Shown here in pieces: positions 21,200 through 33,251 of a stretch of DNA of 64,000 nucleotides (position 1 is its first letter; each line of letters starts with the position of its first letter). The stretch covers positions 8,308,001 through 8,372,000 of the forward strand of contig NC_079970.1 of assembly GCF_029852145.1 (NCBI RefSeq). Reading direction: 5' to 3'. Position numbers and translations under genes: made by a program. The notes beneath the pieces are model-generated. The model ran no database searches. It saw only the letters and a program-made list of their open reading frames with translations, and had not been told where the DNA came from. The DNA comes from Microplitis mediator (lineage: Eukaryota > Arthropoda > Insecta > Hymenoptera > Braconidae).

Positions 21200-23400
21200 A
21201 GGGAAAAAATTAATTTAAAATATAAATTAATTTGTAAATTTATTTACTTACTGAATTTATTCATACAACTTTTATCTTATCGCGTTGTTAATATTACTTA
21301 ATGTTTTTTTTTATTCATTTATATTTTATAATTGAATTCGTGTTATCTGTCTATCGATTTTATTGAATAATAGCCCATGAAGAATAATTGTTGTTATTAT
21401 TATTCGTGTTGAGTTCTTCACTGTTGAAACCGACAAGTGCTGGTCTTACCATATTTGGCAAGGACGCTGGTTAGTCTTTTAAATATTTAATTTTTATTAT
21501 ACCACTCAATTTCTATAAACTTTTATCAAAAAAACATGATACTGAAGTTAGCCGACGTCTAGTAATTTTTTGATTTTTTTCAAAACGATAAATTATAAAA
21601 AAAAAAGTATTTGAAAAAATTGCACTTATAGTTTTTTTAATTTTCTACATGCGCGTATTTTTAATTGTGTTTTTTTTTTATAATTGTAGAGTAACTTCAG
21701 GATCATAAAAAATTCAATCGAATAGCAAATTTCATAATGTAATTAAATTAATAATTAGTGCTAATTATTTTTATTTTTTTAAATTCAGGGATGAATAAAT
21801 AAAAACTTGTCATACTTTTGATTGATTTTTTATTTATTTATTATTATTATTTTTTTTTTTCATTCAATGTACAATTTGATTTCGTTGATAAAATCAAAGG
21901 ATACAACCAGTTTTTTATTATTATAAATAATAGTTGTAATAAAAATAATAGTTATTATTAGTTATTACTGACAATAGTAACAATAGTAATATTATATTTA
22001 CTAAAATCTATAATTATAATTATTAGTAAATTAACGATTATTTTAATCGGTAAATAATCGTTGTTAAATTTATTTTAAATGAAGAAAGAACAGGTAGTGA
22101 TAATGACAATAACAATAATTATTACAATTACATAATTACGTAAATAATATTTGACAGCAAAATATATCATGGTAACTGATATTATATACATGTAGTGATA
22201 ATAATATTATTATTAATAATAATTATAATAATAATAATAATAATGATAACAGTTTAGAGAGTAAAATATTTAGTCAGATATCATGATAATGCCATCAAAT
22301 ACGACGAATGGGGTTTATTAAGCATAGGCATAAGTGCATACGTGGGCGTATATTTTATTATTATATACGCGGTATATACTATACACTCTGTTGTTATACG
22401 ATAATAATTTATTTTAAAGTGTAATCGTTGCTGTTGAATCACGTACATAATTAATTTGCTGCTGAAACCTCGGAAAATTTTTTTTTTACACGATAATATA
22501 AAGTTGCGAGTTTACTTACATAACAATATTATGTGTGGTTGTGTGAGTGTGTGATGCAAATAGAAAATTTCATTTATAAATTCACATGAACTAGAATATA
22601 TTAAGTAAAAAAAAAATAATAATAATGATAATAAATAATTGTAATAATAAAAGTTTTGAATTCGGGCCGGATTTATTTATAAATATACTTATTTTTGCTC
22701 TATTAAAAATTTTATTTTATTTATTCTAAAGTTATCTATGTATAATGCTAAAAAATAGTTTCGGTATTTTTATCGTGATCACGCGTATAATCTATGAAGA
22801 ATTTTTTGTACGACCCATTTTTATTTAAAATTTTATCTATATTTTTTATTTAAAAACTTTTTTTTTTATTTTTAAAGACTACGTTATAAAATTAAGCTCA
22901 AATGCACCAAAATCGGGCTTTTACGGTCAAAAATTATCTAATGTTTTTACATTCAAATTTATCATTGAATTTTAAACTACATATTAAGACACTTGGTATG
23001 TAAAAAAGGCTTCTACACAATTTTGGTATAAAAAAATTTTAAATATTGGAATGACATTTATTCTGATACGCTATCTAATGCAGTCTGTTAGGGACATTTT
23101 TAAATTAATTATACATTTTTTTCTACACAAATTTATTTTCTAAAATTTATTTATTACTACTTCACTTTATTTCAGTTTTTTTTTTTTTTATTAATAAAGC
23201 GAAGTATAATTAACATGCAAATAAATTTATTTTAATAAATATAACCAATAGACTATATAAATAAATAATTTCGATAAAAACAATTTGACGCTAATTTTAA
23301 AAAAATTATAAAACTTTAAAACCAAGTGATGATTTATTGATTATTGAAAATCATGCTCTAATTTTGTTTAAATTTTTTAAAAATATATTTAGGTAGTAAA
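21200..23400. other. Intergenic AT-rich sequence with trinucleotide runs
   Basis: Contains an ATA/AAT microsatellite (about 22198-22245) and long T runs. No gene, RNA or inverted-end element recognised. Confidence 0.4.
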
Positions 23401-23409
23401 AAAAAATCG

Positions 23410-23989
23410 CCTGGTAGATCCAAATTACGGTAATTATCGTACACTGAGAGAATAATTTATTTGAGCCAAATAAATAGATTTATTTGACTGAACAAAATCA
23501 TTCATTTCATTCAAATATATATTTGTTTATAGTTAACAAATCTTGGTTGAAAAAAATACACTACGGCTGGTGGCGCTACAGTGCTACCATCCAAATACAG
23601 ATTTGTTAACTATAAACAAATCATTACTTCATTCAAATGAACCATATCTTTGTCTCAAATAAATATTGATTGGGTCCATTCAAATATGGGATTTATTTGC
23701 CTGAAAAAAATTTTATTTGGCTCAAATAAACTGTTCTCTAAGTGTAATTTACGGTATTCGAACGAATTACGGTATTTTACGGCAAAATAACGGTATTTTT
23801 ACCGCAAATTTGCAGTAAGAGAACGGTAATTTATCGTAAAATTGAGGAAGGCCCGCGGTATTTTACCGTAACCCCCTGAAAAACACCGTAAATTACCGCA
23901 AATTGCGGCTAACCTGTGGTAAAAATACCGTATCCTACGGTAAATTACGGCAGACTGCGGTAAATTACCGTAATTCAGATTTAACAGGG
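23410..23989. mobile_element. CCCTG-ended element with ACGGTAATTTAC motifs, interrupted
   Basis: Ends CCTGGTAGATCCAAATTACGG and CCGTAATTCAGATTTAACAGGG are inverted. The body is packed with TACGGTAATTTACCGT-like motifs in both orientations. A CACTGAG-family element (23442-23744) is inserted close to the left end. Class unknown. Confidence 0.7.
23442..23744. mobile_element. CACTGAG-family TA element nested in 23410-23989
   Basis: 303 bp, ends CACTGAGAGAATAATTTATT and AATAAACTGTTCTCTAAGTG with the next bases TTGAGCCAAATAAA inverted on the other side, flanked by TA. The host continues as TTATCGTAATTTACGG across the site. Internal ATTTGTTTATAGTTAACAAA and its complement are also inverted. Confidence 0.8.
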
Positions 23990-23999
23990 TCATCAACAA

Positions 24000-24771
24000 C
24001 ATAAGACACTCAATGCCTAAAAATTATTTTAGCTCGAATATTGTTTATTTAATAACTTTTATTAATTATTTAAATATATATTTATATGAATTATCATTAA
24101 AGTTATAAGCGACAAATCTATAACTTAAAATAATTAATTAATCATATACATCTATTCAATCGTATTTAAGCACCATCCTGAGAGCTTTGTCAAGCTCTCC
24201 AGGTATCACCGAGGTATTTAACTCGCTGCTGCACCGAGTTTAAAATAATAATGACAATAATAATAATAATTATGTTATAATATTAAAAAAAAAAGCTCAA
24301 GGACGTCAAGTTTCCTTTAGAGGCTTCTATAAGCCGGCATAATCTTCTTCCTCTCTCAGTCACTCTATAATTAATTTTCCGGAACTGGCCGCAAAAAAAG
24401 ATAACAGCAAGAAGAATAATTTAAAAAAAAAATGATTTTATGTTAAAAGAAACGAAACATCCCTAGCTACTTCCGCAACAACACTTGGATATGCTTCTAC
24501 TTTTTATCATACCTCTATTGTCATCTTACGCTTTATTTATTTACTTGTTTATTTTAAATTATTATTATTATTATGTTTTGATTTAATAATTTATTATCTC
24601 ACTTCGAAGCTACTGTTGTCACAAATTACTGTTGATAATCGCTCTTATTAAGCCCCGTTGTTAACAACGGATTTACGTCAGTTTTATTTAGTATTCAATT
24701 TTAATATTTTACAGAGATTTTTATTATAAACTTTGATTTAAATATTTTTAAATCGATTAATATTAAGACTA

Positions 24772-24802
<31 letters not shown>

Positions 24803-25225
24803 TATTTTTAGTATACTAAAATAATGTCGGGTTATTAAAAGTTTATCATTATACTTCGAACATAAAATTATTAAATAATAATTTTTTTTTCTTAACGAAA
24901 AAGTAACTCCTCGTCCGCCGCCCAATGAGCAGAGCGCCGTATTTTTATATAAATATTTATTTTGTAAAAATACGTCTTAGTTTTTTTTTTATTTCGCCAA
25001 TTCACTGTGTAATCTTTATAGTATTGACTAAATAACACGTTTTTTTAAATACTTTTTTATTGTAAATATTTAAAGAATTATAGTAAATACGTTTTGGAAA
25101 AATTAAATAGTGTAGTAATATTTCACCGACGTGATTTGAGTTAACTGATAAATTTAGTATGCGACGTTGCCACATCTCAGATTTTTAGCTGTTGTTATAA
25201 TTGATAGTTAATTTAAATCTGACGA
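24000..25225. other. Downstream flank of pigs, no confident feature
   Basis: AT-rich with a TA microsatellite (24779-24806), a perfect 16-nt palindrome CCGTTGTTAACAACGG at 24655-24670, and a GC-richer stretch around 24170-24240. Probably includes the 3' UTR or intron of pigs. Confidence 0.35.
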
Positions 25226-25227
25226 CG
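25190..25227 (-). other. pigs: Candidate 3' exon start for pigs
   Basis: On the minus strand a strong acceptor (CTATTTTTTTTATTGCAG) is followed by CGTCGTCAGATTTAAATTAA. Joined to the strong donor at 25486 it would be 3' UTR. Joined to the internal donor at 25498 it would replace the last residues by TSSDLN and a stop. The choice of acceptor is inference only. Confidence 0.3.
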
Positions 25228-25485
25228 CTGCAATAAAAAAAATAGTGACAGAACACCGCAACGCGACTGACGAAGAGTTAAATCTTTTATAGATGAGTCT
25301 ATATATTGGTAAATATTATTATTATCAATCGATTTATAAATATCGTATAAATATATTCTAAAGTTAGTGTTTAGAATAAATTTATTTTTATTTACTGAAA
25401 AATCTCATTAGGTCCAACTGCGGAACTACTTTTGCGTAGTGAATTATTTATTATTATAACTTATTACTATTTTTAAAATTCTTAC

Positions 25486-25498
25486 CGTTTCATATACT
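25486..25498 (-). promoter_or_regulatory. pigs: Tandem splice donors bracketing the pigs stop codon
   Basis: Donor 1 would follow base 25498 (GACA|GTATAT), donor 2 follows base 25486 (AACG|GTAAGA). They are 12 nt apart, both in phase 1, and the TGA at 25492-25490 lies between them. Donor 2 is close to consensus; donor 1 is weaker. Use of donor 1 would skip the stop and allow a longer C-terminus. Confidence 0.5.
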
Positions 25499-26418
25499 GT
25501 CAGATGCGACAGACATTGCTCGTTTATAAACGGGAGCGGGAATTCTCGAAAAATTACCACGTTCATTAGTAGCTTTAGGATCTTTTCTAGGACTGGTAAC
25601 AACTGGAACTTCTTGAGGCAGTGCTACCGTACCGTTTCCATCAATCCACGCCCGCGTGAATTCAAGATTCGGTTCACCATCGCCAGTATGACTTTGATAA
25701 TCTCTCAAAAAGTCTTGAAGTTTTTGTACAACTTGTTTGTCATCTTGTAGATGGCCAACTTTTTGTAAAATTTGTTCTAATAGTGGATTAGCAGCTTTGG
25801 TCGGTGATGATTGGAGAGAAACACTTGATGATGGCGGTTTTATTCGTCTTCCATTTCTGTCATACTGAACACCGTTCATTAATGACGACTTGGGAAGACT
25901 TTGTCTCGTTGAATTTTTACGTGAAAAATTAGTTGGTGATGCACGATTAACATTTCCACTATTATTTGTATTGTGAATAGGCGATGAGGACGGACTGACA
26001 AAAGTATCAGATGACAATCCAACTCTTTGTTTTGATTGTCTTCCATTCCAAGTGTTACTACCAGCTGTCAAGTGATTTTGATGAACTCGTGGTAATGCTG
26101 ATGCTTTACTGACAGTTACAGCTGGTGGTAATTTTTTAATACTATTTCTCACGGCATTACGTTTTAGGGGACTGCCTTCGGGACTTGAATTACCTTCTCG
26201 TGGTGTTCTACTACCTGAAGAACATCTGGATAGATTACTATTTTCACGAACCATTGAATTTGCACGAGGTGTCCGTTCTCCTGACGAACTAGTGACACTT
26301 CGTGATGGTGAATTACGCAGTGGACTTGCTGGAGATACTTTTGTTTTTCTTAAACCTGTTTCTATACTTTCCGTGTCGACACAAGAACGTTCTTTCTCCA
26401 ATTTAGTAAACGGTTGTT
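25490..26418 (-). CDS. pigs: GAS2-like pickled eggs, last coding exon (basic Ser/Pro tail, SxIP)
   Basis: Entered in phase 1 after TTGATTACAG, this exon encodes about 309 residues ending ...SVASDSI and TGA at 25492-25490. It is low in hydrophobics and rich in Ser, Pro, Arg and Asn, as in the disordered C-terminal tails of GAS2-like proteins. Repeated S/T-P-R patches (SGERTPR, SGSRTPREG) suggest proline-directed phosphorylation. A helical stretch, LLEQILQKVGHLQDDKQVV, could be a short coiled coil. Near the end, NFSRIPAPVYKR contains SRIP, a canonical SxIP EB1-binding motif in a basic setting. Drosophila Pigs is reported to be an EB1-dependent microtubule plus-end protein, so this fits. Four bases after the stop lies a strong donor (GTAAGA), and 12 bases before that a second possible donor. 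Confidence 0.92.
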
Positions 26419-27981
26419 CTGTAATCAAAATTTTATTTTTAAGATTTAGACAAATTTTATTATACAATTATTTTATTTTAACTCTCGACCGAAAGTTAAT
26501 ACCGATTTTTATCATTGATTTTAACTTTGAGTAACTTTAATAATGTCCAAAATTTTTAACTAATCTACCAAAAATTTCAACTTTCCAAAAATTATATTTA
26601 TTTCAAAGTTATCAGGAAAAAAATATGATTTTTTAGAAATATCTCTGTAAATATTAAGTTACTCGAAAAATTATAAGATACCTTTTTTGTAGCGCTTTAA
26701 ATTCTCTACAAAAAAGGTATCCTATACTTTTTTCACAAATTGAATAGCTACTGAGATATTCATAAAAGAATAAAAAAAATTTTTTGATCGTCAAGGATCA
26801 AAAGTTATTTTTTATAAAAATAAAAATAATTTATTAGATATTATTGATCGATACATTGATATTTTCAAATTCATACAGTATTAATTAGATTTCGTATTGT
26901 GTTAATTCGATAAAAATTATCTATACCCAAAATGAAATAAAATAATCTTTAACAACAATATCACGAAAATAATTTTTTTTTTAAATTATCGTGAAATATT
27001 ACAAGAGATAGTTTATCTAAAATAAATAATATAAAATATTTTATTCATAATGTATGAATTTGTACTCATTGTTTGAATAATCGTAAAAAAAACTTGAGCA
27101 AACTAATTACAAAACAATTATTTTTATCATAATAATTTAATTTATTATATTTATTTTTCAAAAAATTTAATGATTATTTTCTCAGTACTTTGAAGACTGT
27201 CTGATAATATAAATAAAATATAGTTATAACTTGAGAGATAAAAGATGTGAAACATATCCTTAAAATTGCGAATGATGAGTGACTTTAGTAGTTACACATT
27301 TGAATAATTCATGACAACATGCAAGGAAGTTGTGGTTAAGGAAGATTGAATGTAGGTGAGGAAACTCGTCGCACGTTTAAAGTTGTTGTGATCGCGTCTC
27401 TGATTGCAAGTAAGTACCGCGTATAGATGACTCATGCATGCCCGAAATGGAAGGTGTACCATACGGCAAACTACGCATTTCACTGCATCACATAAAGTCC
27501 TTCGTAAGCTTGTTTTTCATATATAGAAAACCAGAAAAGTTAACAACTTAAAAATTACATCAAATTTATATGTGTACACATGAATATAAATATAATGTAA
27601 TAATAATAATAAAACTATTAAAGAAACATGAAAAAGCTGTTAAAAAATATTTAACAATTAATGGTTGATCTTTTTAGTCGAAACAAGTGTCAACATACAA
27701 TTATTATGAAATAATAATAATGATTTTTGTCAAGTGATTAAACTAAAAGAAAAAATTATGTAAAATGATTTTATGTGTCCAGCCAACCTACGCGTGTCCT
27801 TCTAGACGATTTGCGTGGTCCTAAGTGCTGTCGACCACCATACCACCAAATTCGTCTTCAGCAGGAACCGCGAAATATTTTTATTATTCATTTTTTTTTA
27901 TTATTTTTAAAGAAAGACTCAGTAGTTAGCATAAAACGTGGGTGTGTGTAAATGGAACAAATTTTAGACAAAGATATCTTG

Positions 27982-28964
27982 CACTGAGAAAAAAAAACAA
28001 CTTTTGTGAAAACAATGTTTTTTCGAGTAATAAATTGGTATAAATTATTGCATTATTAATTTCATATCTAACGCGAAGAATCATTTCTTTGAGAGAAGAA
28101 AATCAAAATTTATCAAGAAACGCAGTTGAGTCTCGCACCAAGTATGCATCGAATAATGTGAGAGCGCGAGAATTTCGACCGTGTATCTATATTCGAACCA
28201 ACTATCGATTTGTTGATATATAAATTTCATTTTTAAATTTAAAATAATCTATTGAATTTCGATTTAAAATGATCTTGGATACATCAAATAAATGACTCGC
28301 TTTCGATTGCAACTTGAATCGAATCATTTGGTCCAGTATTAAAAAACGTATACCCCATAGCAACGTCTTATGCGCCAAATGTCAATATTTTGCATATTTT
28401 ATAATTTTATTATCCACATTTGTGCTATATATATTGTAGAAGGAGAGAGAAATAGCCATATACGTATATTGAAAAGAGAAGGAAACGCGACAAACAAATA
28501 AATTTTTTAAATAAAAAGCTATGGATCAGCTTTAATAATTCACGGATGAGTATAGTACTGACTCGCCAAGTTTATCCGTATGATTTTTAAATTTAACTTC
28601 CTTTTTATATTATGTAAAATTATACCTAATCGGCCAAACAAAAATTTGAACTTTTTTTAAAATTTTATTACATAAGAAATCAAGAAATATCGATTGTTGA
28701 CTTAAATTGAACAAAAATTTCAATCATTTTCAATACGATAGATGCATACTTGGCGCACTTTTTTACAGATGAAATCAGTTTTTTGGCTGATTTACACTAC
28801 TGCAAAAAAAAGATCAAAATAAATTTGGGTTTCTTCGATTAAGAAAATTATTTTGAATGAAATCTTCAAATTTTTGCACCAAAAATATACTAGATTGAAA
28901 ATTTTTAATAGCATTATTGTGGTTAAAATATACAATAATTCGAAAAGATATTTTTCTCTCAGTG
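27982..28964. mobile_element. CACTGAG-family element, about 980 bp
   Basis: Ends CACTGAGAAAAAAAAACAAC and GATATTTTTCTCTCAGTG. Inner inverted segment CGCACCAAGTATGCATCG near 28135 against GATGCATACTTGGCGC near 28740. The flanks are not TA, so the exact ends are less certain. Confidence 0.55.
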
Positions 28965-29140
28965 CGTGTTGTAAATTTTTTACTGTTTATCCTTAAATAT
29001 TTTCAAATTTTCTACACCTAAGTATATTAGCAATTGATAATTTAAATGAGTGTTCATAAATGTATCTATTTAGTAAATACACAGGATACATTGGCCCAAT
29101 AATATTTTTTGCAGTTTAGATAAAAAGCCACAATTTTCTT

Positions 29141-29294
29141 AGTTCAAGAAAAAAAATTCTTGGCTGAAAAAAATTTCTTGATCGAAGAAAATTTTGTTTT
29201 AAACTAACAAAATTTTCGCTTTTCTACTAAATTACAAAAAAAATTCTTGGGCCAAGAAAATTACTTTTAAGCCAAGGTATCTTTTTTTTCTGTG
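29141..29294. mobile_element. CACAGAAA-family fragment
   Basis: Several TTCTTGG and CCAAGAA units in opposite orientation and a right end CTTTTTTTTCTGTG followed by TA, as in the intact copies at 34071-34246 and 62295-63012. The left end is unclear. Confidence 0.45.
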
Positions 29295-30255
29295 TATGTT
29301 AGAGAGGATATAATATATTAGGAAGTTGAGCTATTGTCTATTTTGATATCAATATTAATTGAGTGAACAACTAAAATGTAATTTTAAATTCCGTATTTTA
29401 ATTACAATTTTATATCGTTCATTTGGCTGTGATATGAATTTTGATGAGACGATGAGAATGAGTTGTTGATTGAGTGCACTAAAGTGGAATTTGTTCGTGG
29501 AGGTGAGCGACGCAATTAACTCTCTCGAGCCACTTGCAATTATAAATTGCAAGTATTAAATTATTCTGATGGGTAAAGTGAGAGCTAACTTTGTCAGTAT
29601 TTATTTTTTATTCGCGTTTTATTTAACTTACTGTTGTTGATGATGATTACGATAAATTCAATGCCGAAAATTCCAAAGTGACAGTAAGATTTTTTATGTA
29701 AATCACTTAGATTGTTACTCAATCAATCATAACTCGATTTATTTTACTTTATACGTCAGTCGATTGCATTTTATTTCACTCATTGATTTATTTACTTTAT
29801 AATTTTATTTAAAAAAAAAAACGCACTTCAAATTATCAATTTATAATTTCATTATTCAAAATAATTATAAATTTTAAAAACTAAATTATAATTATTATTA
29901 TTTTTAGTCATCGTCATTATAACTTATGTCTAAAACCTGACTGATAAATTATCAAGTTTACTTTTATTTTTTAAATCTTCACTCACGCTTGTCATCTCGC
30001 TGCAGAGAACTACGTGTCAACACGGTGACACTTGATCTTTTCTTAAACGATCCGTGAATTATATTTCTGTAATCTTTAGCACGACAACGCGAACAAGGGA
30101 TTTGTAAATATGATCCTGATCAGAGGTATTTTAAATAAAAAAATTCTAGACTCAACAGCAAAAAAACGAATATAATAAAACTACTTCGATTAAGTGTTTT
30201 TTAAAAATTTCTCACTTTATTGAGCTCACTCGCAAGTATTATTTTAAAAGCTTGA

Positions 30256-30454
30256 GTTAAGTTACACGAATCAAACAGCCGAGAATTGCTTCCTGAGACA
30301 GGTTTGCGGTTCGCCCACGTTCTTTTGCCACGAAGAGATCTCTTTTCTCGTCTTCCTTCCTCTTTGTCTAGCATATTATCTCATGGCACACGTACGCTAA
30401 ATGTCAGCCCGGCCTTCTTTACGGTTTCATGCCCAAGGTATGAAAGCACCTTAG

Positions 30455-30524
<70 letters not shown>

Positions 30525-30757
30525 TTTTATATATATATATATATAGATATATGCCATCGTGTACTTTGAATATTAATGCTCTCCTATCTACGGGGTGGTC
30601 CGAACTCGTGAGGACCACGGACTTGGTTAGCTATGGAGTACCGACATTGGTCTCACGGTGGCATCGTCACGACGATGTGGGAGCTGGCAAGAGCAGGAGA
30701 GTAAGACCAAGAGAAAGATGTACTCGAGGACAGCGGGACAACATGCGCACGATTTAG
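30256..30757. other. GC-richer intronic segment split by a TA microsatellite
   Basis: 30256-30457 and 30553-30757 have near-balanced base composition, unlike the rest of the intron. Between them lies a TA repeat with two TTTT interruptions (30458-30552). Open frames occur on both strands without splice context or recognised content. Candidate intronic regulatory or noncoding-RNA sequence. Confidence 0.35.
30458..30552. repeat. TA microsatellite
   Basis: Nearly 95 bases of AT dinucleotide repeat, broken twice by TTTTTAT. Confidence 0.95.
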
Positions 30758-30759
30758 TC

Positions 30760-31510
30760 TTATGTGGAATAAACTATCTTTTATAACTTAAATAAAAATT
30801 CATAATATCATTAATAATAATAAAATTTTTAAATCATCAAATTATTATATTACTCTATCATTATTAAATTGAGTATATCGGTAGGTAAATTATTTTATGG
30901 ATGTTATGCAAGATAGTCATGTTAGTTTATTTAATGTTTATGTTTTTTTTTTTTATCTGTGTGCAACGATGCATTTAAATATAATAAATAGACTTGAATA
31001 TCTTAGTAAGAGAAGTTTAAAATAAAATAAAACAAACCCTCGCATATTATAAAATATATTTTATTACGATCTTACGGTTCATTTTATTCGATTGAACGAT
31101 TCATTTGCGTTAATATTGTATAATAAATTTAATAATGTAAAACAAGTTATGATTTTTAGTAAAAAGTATTGTAATTCAAATGATTAATAGTATTTTTGTT
31201 ATTTTTAGTATTAGAATTGTTTGATTATTGAAAATATTATTTTTAGTTGACCCTTGAAATTAAAAAAATATTTTTGATAATTATTCCGAGATAAAGAGGA
31301 CTATTATAAATTAGAGCACGATAAAATTTCATAAAAGGTAGTTTGACAAGACCACTTACAAGTTCTCGAAAGAATGACACTTCAAGTTGTCAAACTGTCA
31401 TTAGTAATATTAAAGCGGTTGGTTACGATATTTTATGATTAATTAACTTATTTTATGCATAGATATTTAATGAATTTCTGTATTACGGCAGTAAAATACG
31501 CACTTTTATT
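30760..31510. other. Intronic AT-rich sequence, nothing recognised
   Basis: No repeat ends, exon or RNA gene seen. Confidence 0.4.
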
Positions 31511-31515
31511 CCCTA

Positions 31516-32041
31516 CACGGGGAGAAAAATATCGTCAGAGTGAGTATACGTATCGCTATTCTGTATACTCAACTTAATGATACACCGTATAGCCAATTCA
31601 GCTGTACAGAGTTTCCTCACAGTGGATCGTCAAAATGACAATCCGTATCCTTATTTTAGGCATTTTATGAATTTCTGACATGACTATTGCGCAAACTCTG
31701 TATTTAGGCAACCAGTAACCAAGAACGGAACAAAGTATAGCCAATTTAGCTATGCGGATCCTCATGCTGGCAAAACAGATACTTATATCAATGAAACTAC
31801 ATATGTTTACAAAGGCTAATTCTCGTATTTTTAAATTAAATAAATGAATACTCATCCTAACCTAAATGCATCTATTTAATCAGGAGACACGGTAGTATCT
31901 CGCGCCAAGTATCTAATGATACTATAGACTATTAAATTAACATGTGAGTATTCTTAAATAAGGTATACAAATCATTATTCTGACGATACGTCATTTGAAA
32001 ATCCATTGGATAGTCATTCTGACAATATTTTTGTCTCCGTG
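31516..32041. mobile_element. CACGGA-family TA element, 526 bp
   Basis: Ends CACGGGGAGAAAAATATCGT and GACAATATTTTTGTCTCCGTG, flanked by TA (31514-31515, 32042-32043). Both end regions carry further inverted pieces (GTCAGAGTGAGTATAC near the left end). Contains two copies of a GTATAGCCAATT motif. No transposase. Confidence 0.75.
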
Positions 32042-32044
32042 TAT

Positions 32045-32725
32045 GGTTGCGGACGATTTTAAAAAAACCTAACAACCCGCCGGCTTCACTCCGTACGTTT
32101 GTCCATCCGCTCATGGTGAATATAGGAAGTGCATATGTCTATATCCACAACAAATATCATGATATCTGTCGCATACCTACGTAAGTAGATATGTCCAGGC
32201 TCAGTGTCCTTTAGCTTAAGGATTAATCACGGTTAACAAATTATAGCACAAGACTTGGCAGTTCATGATACAATTTGCACATATATTAACAGTGATTGTT
32301 TAGATAACAAAAAAATTAAAAAGATTCATTTGAACGGCTGTTAAAAGGTTGATGACATGTGTCTAAGGGGGAAAAGACTGTACGCTCATACGCCGCTTAG
32401 CGGTGACTCCTGAAACTATGCCCTTCTCTCAACTCCCCTTGAGCCCAACTCTACAAAATCTCATGTTATCGACCCGATAAATGAATATTATATTTTTGCA
32501 TAGATTTACGATAATAATAAAATTCAAATTTATAAATTTAAATAATAATTCAACTTTTTTACGATGAAACTAAAAAATATTAAATCATAAAAAAGATATT
32601 CATTGATTATAAAGTCTGATTAAATTGTTGAAAAATTATTCAATTTATCCGTTGTATCAAAGTTTTAAATCGTAAAAAATAAAATGTAATGAAATAATCG
32701 GATTATGTCTAGAAGTGAATAACTC
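32045..32725. other. Intronic sequence downstream of pigs exon 5
   Basis: A GC-richer patch at 32340-32460 contains CGCCGCTTAGCGG. Otherwise AT-rich and without features. Confidence 0.35.
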
Positions 32726-32727
32726 AC

Positions 32728-33163
32728 TTGGACAGTCGACAACCGTGGGCGAGCCTTGGCTGTTGGTGATACCAGCAATGATGCTGGTGGTGGTGGTGTT
32801 AGTACCGTTGGAAGTAGGTGCTGGTGGCTGAACAGCACCTAAGCTCCTATAACCCTCATCAGACACTTCACTCCCGTTATCCGAGTGCTCACCATCATGA
32901 CCGGACTTAGTATAATGGCACACATCCTTTCCAAATGAATCGATTGTTTCTTCTTTTATTGCCGGTGGACTGGGCGTAGGACTGCGACTATTACTTGAAT
33001 CTTGACCGCACTTGTAATTATAAATCGCCGGTTCATACTTTGGTGTATCTTCTTTGTCAAAAGCACGTCGTGCTACTCCGCCTTCAACGACATAACGTTT
33101 TGAAAATTCCTCCGAGAGTGGAACTTTAGCTCGTATTTCTTGATGAAGATCTTTCTTAGGATC
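32728..33163 (-). CDS. pigs: GAS2-like pickled eggs, exon 5 (Ser-rich linker)
   Basis: Acceptor TTTTGTTGTTTAG, donor CCAA|GTGAGT; 436 nt, entered in phase 0 and left in phase 1, matching its neighbours. It reads DPKKDLHQEIRAKVPLSEEF, then a charged stretch, RSPTPSPPAIKEE, an acidic segment GEHSDNGSEVSDEGYRSL and a Thr/Asn-rich end. There is no folded domain and it belongs to the disordered region after the GAS2 domain. An in-frame continuation past the donor is open for some codons but leads to a stop, so the splice is preferred. The last exon continues in the correct phase. Confidence 0.9.
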
Positions 33164-33251
33164 CTAAACAACAAAATCATAAAATTTATTGTTAATAAGA
33201 ATAGCAGATATTTTATATTTGTTTACATTAACTAATTGCATAGACAACTAC

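Larger units (their letters stand above)
26419..32727 (-). other. pigs: pigs intron (exon 5 to last exon)
   Basis: About 6.3 kb with donor CCAA|GTGAGT and acceptor TTGATTACAG. It contains a CACTGAG element (27982-28964), a CACAGAAA-type fragment (29141-29294), a GC-richer segment with a TA microsatellite (30256-30757) and a CACGGA element (31516-32041). Short GC-richer patches at 27291-27490 and 27770-27870 are unassigned. Confidence 0.85.

Noticed and set aside
25490..25492. Stop-codon readthrough of the pigs TGA
   Set aside because: The TGA is followed by A, not the CTA context linked to efficient readthrough, and alternative donors explain an extension more simply.
27770..27870. Short coding-like stretch on either strand in the 6.3-kb intron
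   Set aside because: Minus frame lacks an acceptor and ends quickly; the plus frame has no partner exon.
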